Shown: in pieces, positions 17,176-26,074 of the stretch
How positions within the stretch are numbered: the stretch's first letter is position 1
Layout: the number at the start of each line of letters is the position of its first letter
From: Methanospirillum hungatei JF-1
Lineage (GTDB): Archaea > Halobacteriota > Methanomicrobia > Methanomicrobiales > Methanospirillaceae
Reading direction: 5' to 3'
Assembly (NCBI RefSeq): GCF_000013445.1
Contig: NC_007796.1
Coordinates: 186,001-250,000, forward strand
Length of the DNA: 64,000 bases
Position numbers and translations under genes: made by a program
Notes under the pieces: model-generated
Databases searched by the model: none
What the model was told of the DNA's origin: nothing
The model's input: only the letters and a program-made list of their open reading frames with translations

Positions 17176-17304
17176 TTAGTCATGTCCATGGCAGCAGTTC
17201 TCATGAAAGTGATGGTGTTCACTATCGTGGATATGCTCATGGGTGTGTACTTTTCCATTATGCTCATGTGCATGTTCATGCTTATCTGAATCGTGACAAC
17301 ACAT
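17176..17304 (-). CDS. Small His/Cys-rich putative metal-binding peptide
   Basis: This 42-residue frame starts MCCHDSDKHEHAHEH and ends HENCCHGHD. It has 15 His and 4 Cys, the latter as two Cys-Cys pairs near the two ends. A strong ribosome binding site (GGTGGAGG) lies 8 bases before the ATG. The composition fits a nickel, zinc or cobalt storage or buffering peptide, like the His-rich tails of HypB or Hpn, but I know no family for it. It lies alone, between the toxin-antitoxin operon and an insertion sequence. The function is inferred from composition only. Confidence 0.7.
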   Translation of the reverse strand: MCCHDSDKHEHAHEHNGKVHTHEHIHDSEHHHFHENCCHGHD

Positions 17305-17675
17305 TCTTTTTGCCTCCACCTCATATTATTGAATAGCCATAGATAAGGTTTCTGTCGGTGTTACGAATTTTAAGTGTGTATTAAGCCATATATCCAGAAA
17401 ACATCTCAAATCATTGTTTTTTGTGTGGTAATAAAAAAAGTGTTACGTTTTTTCACTGATACATATGTAGCAGTTCATCGTTTATGAGTGGAATTTTTTA
17501 ATAGGAAACTTTTCTCGCCATGAGATCTGATATTTTAAAAAAATATTCTTAATTTGACCACCTTAATTTTGTTGCATGTTCTCATTGAATGGTCTGAAGT
17601 ATGGTTGATAATGAATTTAAGTTAATAATTTCATCATATTCAGGTAAGATCCTTTTTTATGGAATTCTGTTTGTT
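17305..17675. other. Intergenic region between His-rich gene and insertion sequence
   Basis: About 370 bases, strongly AT-rich. It presumably holds the promoter of the His-rich gene: an ACTTAAAAT-like element lies about 65 bases before its ATG, near 17369. Two stretches, GTGTTACGAATTTT near 17358 and GTGTTACGTTTTTT near 17448, loosely resemble the GTATTACGAAAT motif before the importer cassettes. No gene is supported. Confidence 0.4.
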
Positions 17676-17679
17676 ACAA

Positions 17680-19439
17680 GAGGGTGTTGCACCAATGATC
17701 AATATCATGCAGGATCACAAATGATCGATCTCTACCCCTTAAGCTATCAACCAAAATAGACTAATTGATGTATGAACCTGCATGTATCAATTCCCACTTT
17801 ACATACTGTGTTTGCAAAAATATAGGAAAAACCTGAACCTCTTGACGGTTTTATAATATTCGTAGCAAATTCTTTAATTTTAACTATACCCTCAAATCTG
17901 ATAAGTTTTTTTATATTATGCACTAATGCAGCTAAAAAGAATTCTCCCTCGCAATTCTCTTTCCCTTTTTGAGAGAAACTCCTAAACCTCATATTATGTT
18001 TCATATTACCAAAAACTGGTTCGACCATGTATTTTCGTTTTCGATATAACTCTCTACCAGTGGGGGATTTCACACGTACTTCCATAACTCGTTTACAAAT
18101 TTCCTGAGTTGTTGCTTGTTTCTCTCTGTTCATAAAAGATTGCCAAACAAACGTCCCGATACTTTGCAATTCCGGAAATGTGATTATTTCTCCCATACAA
18201 ATCGCCCGACATATCATTTCCATTCGTGAGATATACCCATCATTATCTGAATATTCTGGAATTTTTCTTTCTTTAGAAGGAGGGATGATGAGTTGAATGC
18301 CATAATCCAATTCTGCTAAAGAATTCGGGTATGAGAAATAACCTGCATCAGATAGTAGTATATTAGGCGAAATTGATGGATGAATACCCGTAAAAAGGTC
18401 TTCGAGTTCATTTAGCATAGGTATTAATAATTTTTTATCGTTTTGCTCATCTGATATCATTGCAGCGAGGATAAATTGATTTTCAGAAACGATAATCTGC
18501 CCATTATACCCTTGAATCCAGCCATTGGTGGTTGACATTATCTGACTTTCAGGATCAGTGAGATTTACTTTTGAATCTGAAGATGGCTCTTTTTTAGGCT
18601 CTAAAGGCTTTCTACCTCGTTTCTTTTTACCCGATTCTAATTCTTCTTTTTCGCGGTCCAGAATCTTTTCTTCTTGTTTTTTAGATTCGATATCATGTCG
18701 TTCAATTAATTTCTCTTTAGCCCGATTAAGAACTTCCTTTCGTTTTTCTTTTGTTGAAAGATGCTCAGGTAGTCGGTTAATCTCCATATCCTGAATATTT
18801 ATATCATCGTTTTCTAACTCATCAATTTCCTGTGATTCATCAAAAAGCCGACCTAGCTCTGCTTCAAGGTATTTTAATTTTTTATTGGCTGATAAAGAGG
18901 CATTACAGCCAAATTTTGATCCATCGAGGGCTAGGACACCGATTCTTGCTATCCCGGATTCTACGATAATTTGAGATAATTGTTTAAAAAGGGATTTGAT
19001 TTCTTTTGAATTATTCTTCTTGAAACGATAGATCGTTGTATGGTCAGGTGTAAGATTATTGGCGACGATCCGATATCCAATATCATAATGGCAGCACATC
19101 TCAATTTTTCTGCTAGATTTTTCTCCACGAATCATTGAATAAATTATTATTCCAAGCATTGAACGAGGATCAAAAAAGGCAGAACCGCGACCATCGTCAC
19201 GATATTTATTAATAAATGGACTAATATCGAGAATCGAAAGAATTTCTAATATGCCATAAGTAATATCATTTTCAGATAGCCAGTCCATCGCATTGACAGG
19301 GAGTAAAAATTGTTGTTCATTACCATATCCTCTAATCATGTTATAGCGATGAGACATATAATATATTGATCTTAATAATATATATAATTAAGCTTTAATA
19401 ATTTATATTAAGCTTTTTTTGTGTTTGTGCAACAGCCTC
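17680..19439. mobile_element. IS1182-family insertion sequence, apparently complete
   Basis: The element is about 1.76 kb and is bounded by imperfect 16-bp terminal inverted repeats that match at 14 positions (GAGGGTGTTGCACCAA on the left, GAGGCTGTTGCACAAA on the right when reversed). Directly outside both ends is the 4-base direct repeat ACAA (17676-17679 and 19440-19443), read as the target duplication. It holds one intact transposase gene on the minus strand. The intact frame and ends suggest recent insertion. Confidence 0.75.
17747..19357 (-). CDS. IS1182-family transposase
   Basis: This 536-residue protein has the DUF772-type N-terminal domain (about residues 40-115; DPRSMLGIIIYSMIRGEKSS, DHTTIYRFKK). 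A DDE domain follows, with LALDGSKFGCNAS for the first Asp and ILLSDAGYFSYPNS for the second, then a C-terminal part containing RKRKYMVEPVFGNMKHN for the Glu. A Lys/Glu-rich insertion lies between the first and second Asp (about residues 175-265). The order and the VEPVFGNMK motif are typical of IS1182 family members. Codon use is more AT-rich than in surrounding genes. Confidence 0.9.
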   Translation of the reverse strand: MSHRYNMIRGYGNEQQFLLPVNAMDWLSENDITYGILEILSILDISPFINKYRDDGRGSAFFDPRSMLGIIIYSMIRGEKSSRKIEMCCHYDIGYRIVANNLTPDHTTIYRFKKNNSKEIKSLFKQLSQIIVESGIARIGVLALDGSKFGCNASLSANKKLKYLEAELGRLFDESQEIDELENDDINIQDMEINRLPEHLSTKEKRKEVLNRAKEKLIERHDIESKKQEEKILDREKEELESGKKKRGRKPLEPKKEPSSDSKVNLTDPESQIMSTTNGWIQGYNGQIIVSENQFILAAMISDEQNDKKLLIPMLNELEDLFTGIHPSISPNILLSDAGYFSYPNSLAELDYGIQLIIPPSKERKIPEYSDNDGYISRMEMICRAICMGEIITFPELQSIGTFVWQSFMNREKQATTQEICKRVMEVRVKSPTGRELYRKRKYMVEPVFGNMKHNMRFRSFSQKGKENCEGEFFLAALVHNIKKLIRFEGIVKIKEFATNIIKPSRGSGFSYIFANTVCKVGIDTCRFIHQLVYFG

Positions 19440-19659
19440 ACAAATATTTCATAATTATCGGGTATTGGTACCACATGTATGTGGTGGGTTTTCATTATCA
19501 GAATGTGAATAGATCTCCAACGCGGACTGTAACCTGCAGTGATATGTCGGAAAGAAGAGATATGTTCTCCGTATATGGGATACGTTCATCTGAATACAGA
19601 TGCCTTGCTCCAGCGGAGATAATAGGATACCATTTTTGTGATGATCATGAGCAATACGT

Positions 19660-20865
19660 TCATTCAGGTAGGTCAGCATCCCTGCCTCGTATCCTTCTCT
19701 GATCCGGGTATCTGATGAACAACGCAAGAATCGGCGATAATGCGGTTGGAATTATCATGAGAAACATCGCATCCGGAAGGGAACCCATATTATCAGCAGC
19801 CCAGCCGATGATCGCGGCTCCGATACCCCCAACCCCCACACAAAGACCTAAGGTAAGACCTGAAGCAAACCCTACGGATTCGGGCAGAAGTTCCTGCATC
19901 ATAGTGACCGAGGTGACATAACAGAAACACGCAAAGAAGGAGTACATAAAGATACCACTATACATAAGCCATCCCTGACTTAGAAAGATAAGACAAAAAA
20001 AGGGAACTGCAGCTGCAAAGCCGAACACCAGCATATTTTTCCGCCCATATCTGTCTGAAAGATATCCTCCGGCAATCTGGCCGGCAACACCTATAAAAAG
20101 CATTATTGTGACGATAAGTGATGTGGTTATAGTGTCCATACCATGCTGTCCGAGCATTAAGAGAGCCGGGAGGTAGGTAATTATTCCAACATAAGTCCAG
20201 GCTCGAAGAGAACAGAGAAATACCACAAGACCGGCAGGAACCCACCAGTATCTCTCCTTTTTCTGCTTTGATACTGGCTTTTTCCTCTCATAATGAGCAG
20301 ATACTAAAGTATTGAATTTTTTATCAACAGAATAGATCCAAACTGCTCCCAATATCCCAGGAATTACCAGCCATGCGATGCTGGATAGCCCGAAGAAGGT
20401 TATCATTACTCCAGCGATGAGTGGGCCTATTGAGTAACTGATACTTCCACTTGTTGTAAAGATCGAGTTAAATATACCTCTCTTCTCTATTGGACTGAGC
20501 CGATATACTGATTCCATCGCTGCCGGGTGGAACAGTGCATTCCCAAGTGCTGCACCTGAAACCAGGGCCAGCATAAGAAGATAGTTATTTGTCAGGACTG
20601 CGAGAGATATCCCGGCACTTGATAGCAGTACGCATATCCATATGGGTACCTTTTTTCCAGTCCTGTCGCTGAACAGCCCTGCAACCGGCTGAACTAATGA
20701 TGATGTCACATTATAGGCAGTTACCATAAATCCTGCCAGAAAAAATGAGAGATTCATATTAGTAATCAGGACCGGAAGAATGATGGGCAGAAATGGTGAG
20801 TAGAGATCTACCAGGAAATGCCCCCCGATACTAGAATAAATCTTCTTTTTAGATTCTGTTACCAT
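19660..20865 (-). CDS. MFS exporter (fosmidomycin-resistance type)
   Basis: This 401-residue protein has about 12 predicted helices and the MFS loop motif GLFSDRTGKKVP after helix 2, with a second copy, YLSDRYGRKN, after helix 8. The N-terminal GGHFLVDLYSPFLPIILP and the FHPAAM segment (about residue 113) place it with the Fsr-like transporters. Those proteins pump out small molecules using protons. It lies just downstream of a siderophore-type binding protein on the same strand, 37 bases apart, so it may handle the same chelate or metal; that is inference. Confidence 0.85.
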   Translation of the reverse strand: MVTESKKKIYSSIGGHFLVDLYSPFLPIILPVLITNMNLSFFLAGFMVTAYNVTSSLVQPVAGLFSDRTGKKVPIWICVLLSSAGISLAVLTNNYLLMLALVSGAALGNALFHPAAMESVYRLSPIEKRGIFNSIFTTSGSISYSIGPLIAGVMITFFGLSSIAWLVIPGILGAVWIYSVDKKFNTLVSAHYERKKPVSKQKKERYWWVPAGLVVFLCSLRAWTYVGIITYLPALLMLGQHGMDTITTSLIVTIMLFIGVAGQIAGGYLSDRYGRKNMLVFGFAAAVPFFCLIFLSQGWLMYSGIFMYSFFACFCYVTSVTMMQELLPESVGFASGLTLGLCVGVGGIGAAIIGWAADNMGSLPDAMFLMIIPTALSPILALFIRYPDQRRIRGRDADLPE

Positions 20866-20902
20866 GGATGAAATCTCTCAAAAAAATAAGGGAAAAAGGA
20901 GA

Positions 20903-22183
20903 TTATGAGATTTGTGGGTAGATGAATATCCCGTCCTTCTTTACATCAAGACCCGGCACTTTCAGGAACCGATCTACATACTCCTGATGGATTGCATAAG
21001 GATCAATATCAGAAAGTTGATCCGGATAGAGAGCTTTTGCCATGTATAAGGCTCCAAGACAGTTGCTGTGTGAGACGATATTCACATCAAGGAGATAGAC
21101 TTTGTTATTCTTGACCGCATCAAGTTTATCAAATCCAGGTCTGCTCTTTATGCGATCAAGTTCTGCCTGGGCCGCATTCTTGTCAGTATACCCATATCCG
21201 AGTGCTTCATCAAAGTCTTCCATAACAATAGCTTCCGGATTCTTCGCTATGACCACTTCTGGATCAATCTCGAAGTAGGACGCAGTATCCATGATCTTTC
21301 CAGCGGTATCTTTCGTATTCTGGGTCATGGTATCTGCTCCGAGGAACTGTAATGTCTTGATTGTCGGACAATCATTGCCACCACTTCCAAGAGCTCCGTT
21401 CTTTCGTGGGTACAGATAAATGACTTTTGTCTTCTCATCTTCAGATAATCCTGCTACCTTGTCATGAATGCTTCCGAGAGTTCCTCCCATCCAGTTGACA
21501 TACTCTTCTGCAGTTGATGGAGAACCGGTCAGATATCCAAGCATCTTCGAATAACCAAGGCTGTTCTGAATATCACCATGGTAAATCATAGCCAACGGAG
21601 TCAGGCCTGATTCCTGTAATTTTTTCATCAGTCCTTCATCAAAATACTGATTATTCACAATCAGGTCAGGCTTGAGAGCAATAAGTGCTTCCATGTCCGG
21701 TTCTTCTGCAGAACCCAGATTCTTTTGCTTGCTGATAGTTGGAAGAATAATATCCCGGTTTACGGTATTCTCATCAATTCCTACGATCTTGTCCCCGACT
21801 CCGATAACCTGTGCATTTTCTGCGATCATCCGGTCAAGAGTAATGAGCCTTTGTACCGGGGTCTTTACTTTTACTGGTTGTTTGAAGGCATCCTGTACCC
21901 ACATTTCTGTCGCAGTTCCATCGATGATCTTCTGTACCTGCTCAGCGTCTGCACTATCTACTTTTCCATCCTGATTGGCATCTGCAAGTGGAGTGGATGC
22001 TGTTTTTCCAGCGGCAATTTCGTTGATAAGATCAATATCCTGCTGATCAATGTTCATATCTGAATTCGCATTTCCAAAAATATACAGGGTAAATTCCATC
22101 CCTGATGCAGATCCTGTAGTCGTCAGACAACAAAGAGTGAGGAGTGTTAAGAGCACTCCTCCATAGATACACCATTTTTTCAT
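20903..22183 (-). CDS. Iron-chelate ABC binding protein with N-terminal dockerin-like repeats
   Basis: This 426-residue exported protein has a signal peptide at about residues 1-27. Two EF-hand-like dockerin repeats follow: NANSDMNIDQQDIDLINEI (38-56) and DANQDGKVDSADAEQVQKII (68-87). Then comes a TroA-like periplasmic-binding domain (VQRLITLDRMIAENAQVIGV to the end), as in FecB/BtuF proteins that deliver iron chelates, cobalamin or heme. It is divergently transcribed from the FecCD-type permease, and together they form the importer. The dockerin part could bind calcium or tether the protein; no cohesin is visible here. Confidence 0.85.
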   Translation of the reverse strand: MKKWCIYGGVLLTLLTLCCLTTTGSASGMEFTLYIFGNANSDMNIDQQDIDLINEIAAGKTASTPLADANQDGKVDSADAEQVQKIIDGTATEMWVQDAFKQPVKVKTPVQRLITLDRMIAENAQVIGVGDKIVGIDENTVNRDIILPTISKQKNLGSAEEPDMEALIALKPDLIVNNQYFDEGLMKKLQESGLTPLAMIYHGDIQNSLGYSKMLGYLTGSPSTAEEYVNWMGGTLGSIHDKVAGLSEDEKTKVIYLYPRKNGALGSGGNDCPTIKTLQFLGADTMTQNTKDTAGKIMDTASYFEIDPEVVIAKNPEAIVMEDFDEALGYGYTDKNAAQAELDRIKSRPGFDKLDAVKNNKVYLLDVNIVSHSNCLGALYMAKALYPDQLSDIDPYAIHQEYVDRFLKVPGLDVKKDGIFIYPQIS

Positions 22184-22220
22184 ACTAAATCACTACCTAT
22201 CAATTTATGTTATGATCAAA

Positions 22221-22230
22221 TTTAAATATA
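22221..22230 (+). promoter_or_regulatory. TATA box for the FecCD-type operon
   Basis: TTTAAATATA fits the archaeal TATA consensus. It would start transcription near 22250, after the earliest possible start of the permease gene (22212) but before ATG 22287 and ATG 22329. It therefore argues for a later protein start. Confidence 0.45.
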
Positions 22231-22328
22231 GCACAATCATTCATACCTTATTTCAAAATAGTAATATTGCATCCCAACACATTTCTATGAACGATCATCA
22301 GGGGGTATCCCTGAGGTATTGTGAGGTC

Positions 22329-23417
22329 ATGAGTCAACATAACCCGGAAAATTCTCAAAGTAATGCTTCAATGTCTGAAATACAATCCTCGTATTATCGG
22401 TATCATTCTCGAAAGGTCCTGTTTCTTCTCTCCGTTTCATTTGGAATTCTATTTTTGGTTGGGATAGCGGCATCTTTTGGATCCTATGAGCTGGATCTTG
22501 TTTCGGTATACACCACAATATTTGCAGGCATTTTTCCCGGGATGGGAATACCAGAATCTGTTGCGAATACGATAATATGGGATATCCGACTCCCAAGAAT
22601 ATCCATGGCCATTGTATGCGGGGCAAGTCTTGGTGTAGCTGGTGCAATACTGCAGGGAGTGCTTCGAAACCCGCTTGCTGAACCATTTACCTTAGGGATA
22701 TCTTCAGCTGCCGCGATGGGCGCATCCCTTGCAATCATCGGGGGGCTTAAATTATTTGGAGCATACAGTGTGGTCCTCAATGCATTCATAAGTGCATTTC
22801 TTGCTACCATGGTCATTTACTCCATTGCAAAAAGTAAAGGAATGACCCCGGAAGCGATAATCCTTGCTGGTATTGCTATCATGTTCCTTTTGGATGCGGT
22901 TACGTCATTTATGCAATACCTCGGAACAGCCGAACAGGTACAGGCCGTGGTCTTCTGGATGATGGGAAGTGTATCGGTAGCCAATTGGGAGACTGTTTTT
23001 ATTGTTTTTTGCATTGCAGTCATAGCCATCCCGTATCTCATCTACAAGGCATCAGATCTCACCATTATAGGAGCCGGAGATGAAACCGCTCACAGCCTGG
23101 GAATAAATGTGGAGCATGTACGGATGCGAACACTTATATTTGCTGCTCTTCTCACCGCTTCAGTCACTGCTTTTTGTGGAATCATCGGATTTGTAGGGCT
23201 GGTTTCCCCGCATATCACAAGGATGGCTATCGGGGGAGATAACCGGTATGTGATTCCAGGATCTGCCCTTGTCGGAGGAATTCTCCTCCTGGGTGCTGAT
23301 ACCGTTGCTCGAACGATCCTTGCCCCTATGATTTTACCAGTGGGTATTATGACCGCCCTTGTGGGTGTTCCCTTCTTTATGTTTCTTTTTATGCGAAAGA
23401 GGAAAGAATTATGGTAA
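22329..23417 (+). CDS. FecCD-type iron-chelate/cobalamin ABC permease
   Basis: This membrane protein has about ten helices. FecCD motifs are RLPRISMAIVCGASLGVAGA, LRNPLAEPFTLGISSAA and, near the end, GFVGLVSPHITRM. It imports a metal chelate with the ATPase encoded next, which overlaps it by 7 bases. The reading frame is open from 22212, but the extra N-terminal residues are unlike the family. I prefer ATG 22329, which follows GAGGT sequences and lies well after the TATA box; ATG 22287 is also possible. Confidence 0.85.
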   Translation: MSQHNPENSQSNASMSEIQSSYYRYHSRKVLFLLSVSFGILFLVGIAASFGSYELDLVSVYTTIFAGIFPGMGIPESVANTIIWDIRLPRISMAIVCGASLGVAGAILQGVLRNPLAEPFTLGISSAAAMGASLAIIGGLKLFGAYSVVLNAFISAFLATMVIYSIAKSKGMTPEAIILAGIAIMFLLDAVTSFMQYLGTAEQVQAVVFWMMGSVSVANWETVFIVFCIAVIAIPYLIYKASDLTIIGAGDETAHSLGINVEHVRMRTLIFAALLTASVTAFCGIIGFVGLVSPHITRMAIGGDNRYVIPGSALVGGILLLGADTVARTILAPMILPVGIMTALVGVPFFMFLFMRKRKELW

Positions 23418-24238
23418 ACCTAGAAATTAACGATGTCAGTTTCAGTTATCCGGGTGCTGATATTCTCCACAATATCACCTTTTCTATCGGACCTGGAGAG
23501 ATGACCGGATTAATCGGACCAAATGGATCAGGGAAAAGTACCCTCATTAAATGCATTGATACCATATTAAAACCCAAAGGCTCGATTCTATTAAGCGGGA
23601 AGGACATTCTGACTATGCCCCGGGTTGATCTGGCAAAAAGTATCGGACTGGTTCCGCAGCATGGTACCAGTGCAATGGACTCAACTGTCTTTGAAACTGT
23701 TCTGATGGGCAGAAGGCCTCATGCTGCCTGGAGAATCAGTGAAGAGGACATTAACAAGGTTGCACATGCTCTCGAACGTCTGGGTATAGGGGATATGGCA
23801 ATGAGGGATTTTTCAAGTTTGTCCGGAGGACAGAAACAGATGGTCCTTCTGGCCCGGGCAATATGCCAGGAACCGGAAGTGCTCCTTCTTGATGAACCAA
23901 CATCAGCCCTAGATATCAGACACCAGCTCGAAGTTCTGGAAATTGTCAATCATCTCGTAAAAGAACGGAATATGTCAGCGATCATTGCGTTACATGACCT
24001 GAATCTTGGTGCCCGGTATACTGATTCAATGGTAATGCTTCGACAGGGTGTTATCTTTTCTGCTGGAAGCCCGGTGGACCTGTATACTCCGGAAATGATT
24101 GAAGAGGTGTATGGAGTAAAAGCAGAGATCATTTCAGTTCTTGGAAAACCTCACGTGGTTCCGATTCGACCGGTGGAATACGGGCATTTTCGTCCGGATG
24201 ATTTCAAAGCAGAAGTCAGCATGGAGATACCGGCCTGA
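23411..24238 (+). CDS. Iron-chelate/cobalamin ABC importer ATPase (FecE/BtuD type)
   Basis: This 275-residue ATPase has Walker A (GPNGSGKST), signature (LSGGQKQMVLLARA), Walker B (VLLLDEPTSALD) and an H-loop (ALHDLNLGARY). The latter two are typical of type II importers of the FecE/BtuD/HemV class. The C-terminal VYGVKAEIISVLGKPHVVP also fits. It energises the FecCD-type permease. The stop is directly followed by the start of an ABC exporter gene (TGAATG), so import and export functions share one transcript. Confidence 0.9.
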   Translation: MVNLEINDVSFSYPGADILHNITFSIGPGEMTGLIGPNGSGKSTLIKCIDTILKPKGSILLSGKDILTMPRVDLAKSIGLVPQHGTSAMDSTVFETVLMGRRPHAAWRISEEDINKVAHALERLGIGDMAMRDFSSLSGGQKQMVLLARAICQEPEVLLLDEPTSALDIRHQLEVLEIVNHLVKERNMSAIIALHDLNLGARYTDSMVMLRQGVIFSAGSPVDLYTPEMIEEVYGVKAEIISVLGKPHVVPIRPVEYGHFRPDDFKAEVSMEIPA

Positions 24239-26074
24239 ATGTCTCATGCAGAAAACCTCTGTCCCCGGGACATCGGGGATGAGTCACTCCTTTATCAGGT
24301 TGCATCACTCTGTATTGATTTCAGGTTTATCCGTCTGATACCCGGCCTGAAGATTCGGGTAGTCCGGACCTTCATTGCTGCTCTTTTGAGCTCTGTAGCC
24401 TCGATTCTGTTGCTGTTTTACGTAAGTATTTTCATTTCCGGACTTATTGAGGGGCAATCACCCGGTACCATGTCACCTGTTATCGTTGCAATGGGAGGTA
24501 TGCTCCTGCTCCGGGTCATATCTGAGGTCTATCGGGAACGTTCAGCTCACGATACCGCCGGTCTGATGAAGCGATCATTGCGATCACTGCTCTATCAGAA
24601 AATTCTCTCCTTAGGTCCAGCATACACAGATCAGAAAGATTCCGGATCAATAGCGGCTGTTTTTGTAGATGGAACAGAGCAGCTGGAGCAGTATGTTGCA
24701 TATTATATACCTTACATCCTGCTTTGCATGCTGGTCCCACTCTCCCTTTTTATTGCATTTGCATTGTTAATCGATACCATAACGGCATGTATTCTACTCG
24801 TCTTTGTACCTCTGGTTCCTCTCGCAATCATGATATCAAACCGGGAAAGCAGAGTGAAAAGAACCGATGTCTGGCAGGATTACAAGGCACTCAGTTCCTA
24901 TTATACCGAAAGCCTGCAGGGATTACCAACCCTGAAATTATTCAACCAGCATATTTCCCGTGCCGGTGAGATACGAAAAAAGGCAGAGCAGTTAAGCAGT
25001 ACCTATGTCAGGCGTCTTCGTATTGGTCTGCTGGTTAGTCTGGTAGCAGATATGATCCCGTATCTTGGGTATGGTGCTGCCATGCTCTATGTCTGCATAC
25101 AATTGAGTAGTGGATATATGCAGACCGGACAGGTCATGCTTGTTCTCTTACTCGGTCCGGTTTTTTATGAGCATGTCATTCATCTGGGCCAGTATTATCA
25201 TATCAGTGTGAATGCGAAAAGTACCATTCAATCCATCCTTTCACTCATCACAACCGACCCGACTATCGAAGAACCAGAGAATACAACGATACCATCCCTT
25301 CCCCGTCCCTGGTCGGTCCGGTTTTCTGATGTATCTTTTGCATATGAACCGGGCCGTCCGGTCCTGAATCACTGTTCGTTTTCCATACAGGAGGGTGAAA
25401 TGGTTGCCCTGGTCGGCGCCTCCGGAGCAGGAAAAAGTACGATTGTTGATTTACTCTTCCGGTATTATGATGCAGAACAGGGTGAGATCGAGATATGTGG
25501 TCTGCCGATTCGTTCAATTCCTCTTGATCTGCTCCGGAGTCATCTCTCCCTGGTCTCACAGGATACGTATTTGTTCCATGATACCGTGAGAAACAACCTT
25601 CTCTTTGGAAACCCTGATGCGAATGATGCTGATATTGAGAAGGCAGTCCAAATCTCCCGCCTTGATGATTTTATCCAATCGTTGCCCCAGGGGTTAGATA
25701 CTATTGCCGGGGAGCGTGGATTACGTTTTTCCGGAGGTGAGAGACAACGGATTGCAATCGGGCGGGCTATACTCAAAGATGCACCGATTCTGATTCTTGA
25801 TGAACCCACTGCAAGTGTGGATGCAGAGAGTGAACGGCATATCAGGGATGGTATCCGAACCCTCCAGTCAGGACGGACGATCCTGGTCATCGCTCACCGC
25901 CTGTCCACGATACGGGATGCAAACCGGATTCTGGTCATGGAAGGCGGAAGTATTGTTGAGTCAGGAACCCATGAGGAACTGATACAGCACCATGGCAGAT
26001 ATGCAGAACTGGTAAAGGCCCAAGATCTTGCCGGGGGAACAGCGATTTCACATCAGGGAGGGAGTGTATCATGA
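24239..26074 (+). CDS. CydD-like ABC exporter half-transporter, pair 1
   Basis: This 611-residue protein has six N-terminal membrane helices (about residues 35-320) followed by an ATPase with GASGAGKST, FSGGERQRIAIG, ILILDEPTAS and an H-loop (VIAHRLST). The segment LGPAYTDQKDSGSIAAVFVDGTEQLEQY resembles the CydD half of CydDC exporters. The gene overlaps the next half-transporter (ATGA), and the two should form a heterodimer. CydDC exports thiols or heme-related compounds in bacteria. Here, beside an iron-chelate importer, a metal-chelate or siderophore role is inferred. It is paralogous to 28096-29922. Confidence 0.85.
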   Translation: MSHAENLCPRDIGDESLLYQVASLCIDFRFIRLIPGLKIRVVRTFIAALLSSVASILLLFYVSIFISGLIEGQSPGTMSPVIVAMGGMLLLRVISEVYRERSAHDTAGLMKRSLRSLLYQKILSLGPAYTDQKDSGSIAAVFVDGTEQLEQYVAYYIPYILLCMLVPLSLFIAFALLIDTITACILLVFVPLVPLAIMISNRESRVKRTDVWQDYKALSSYYTESLQGLPTLKLFNQHISRAGEIRKKAEQLSSTYVRRLRIGLLVSLVADMIPYLGYGAAMLYVCIQLSSGYMQTGQVMLVLLLGPVFYEHVIHLGQYYHISVNAKSTIQSILSLITTDPTIEEPENTTIPSLPRPWSVRFSDVSFAYEPGRPVLNHCSFSIQEGEMVALVGASGAGKSTIVDLLFRYYDAEQGEIEICGLPIRSIPLDLLRSHLSLVSQDTYLFHDTVRNNLLFGNPDANDADIEKAVQISRLDDFIQSLPQGLDTIAGERGLRFSGGERQRIAIGRAILKDAPILILDEPTASVDAESERHIRDGIRTLQSGRTILVIAHRLSTIRDANRILVMEGGSIVESGTHEELIQHHGRYAELVKAQDLAGGTAISHQGGSVS

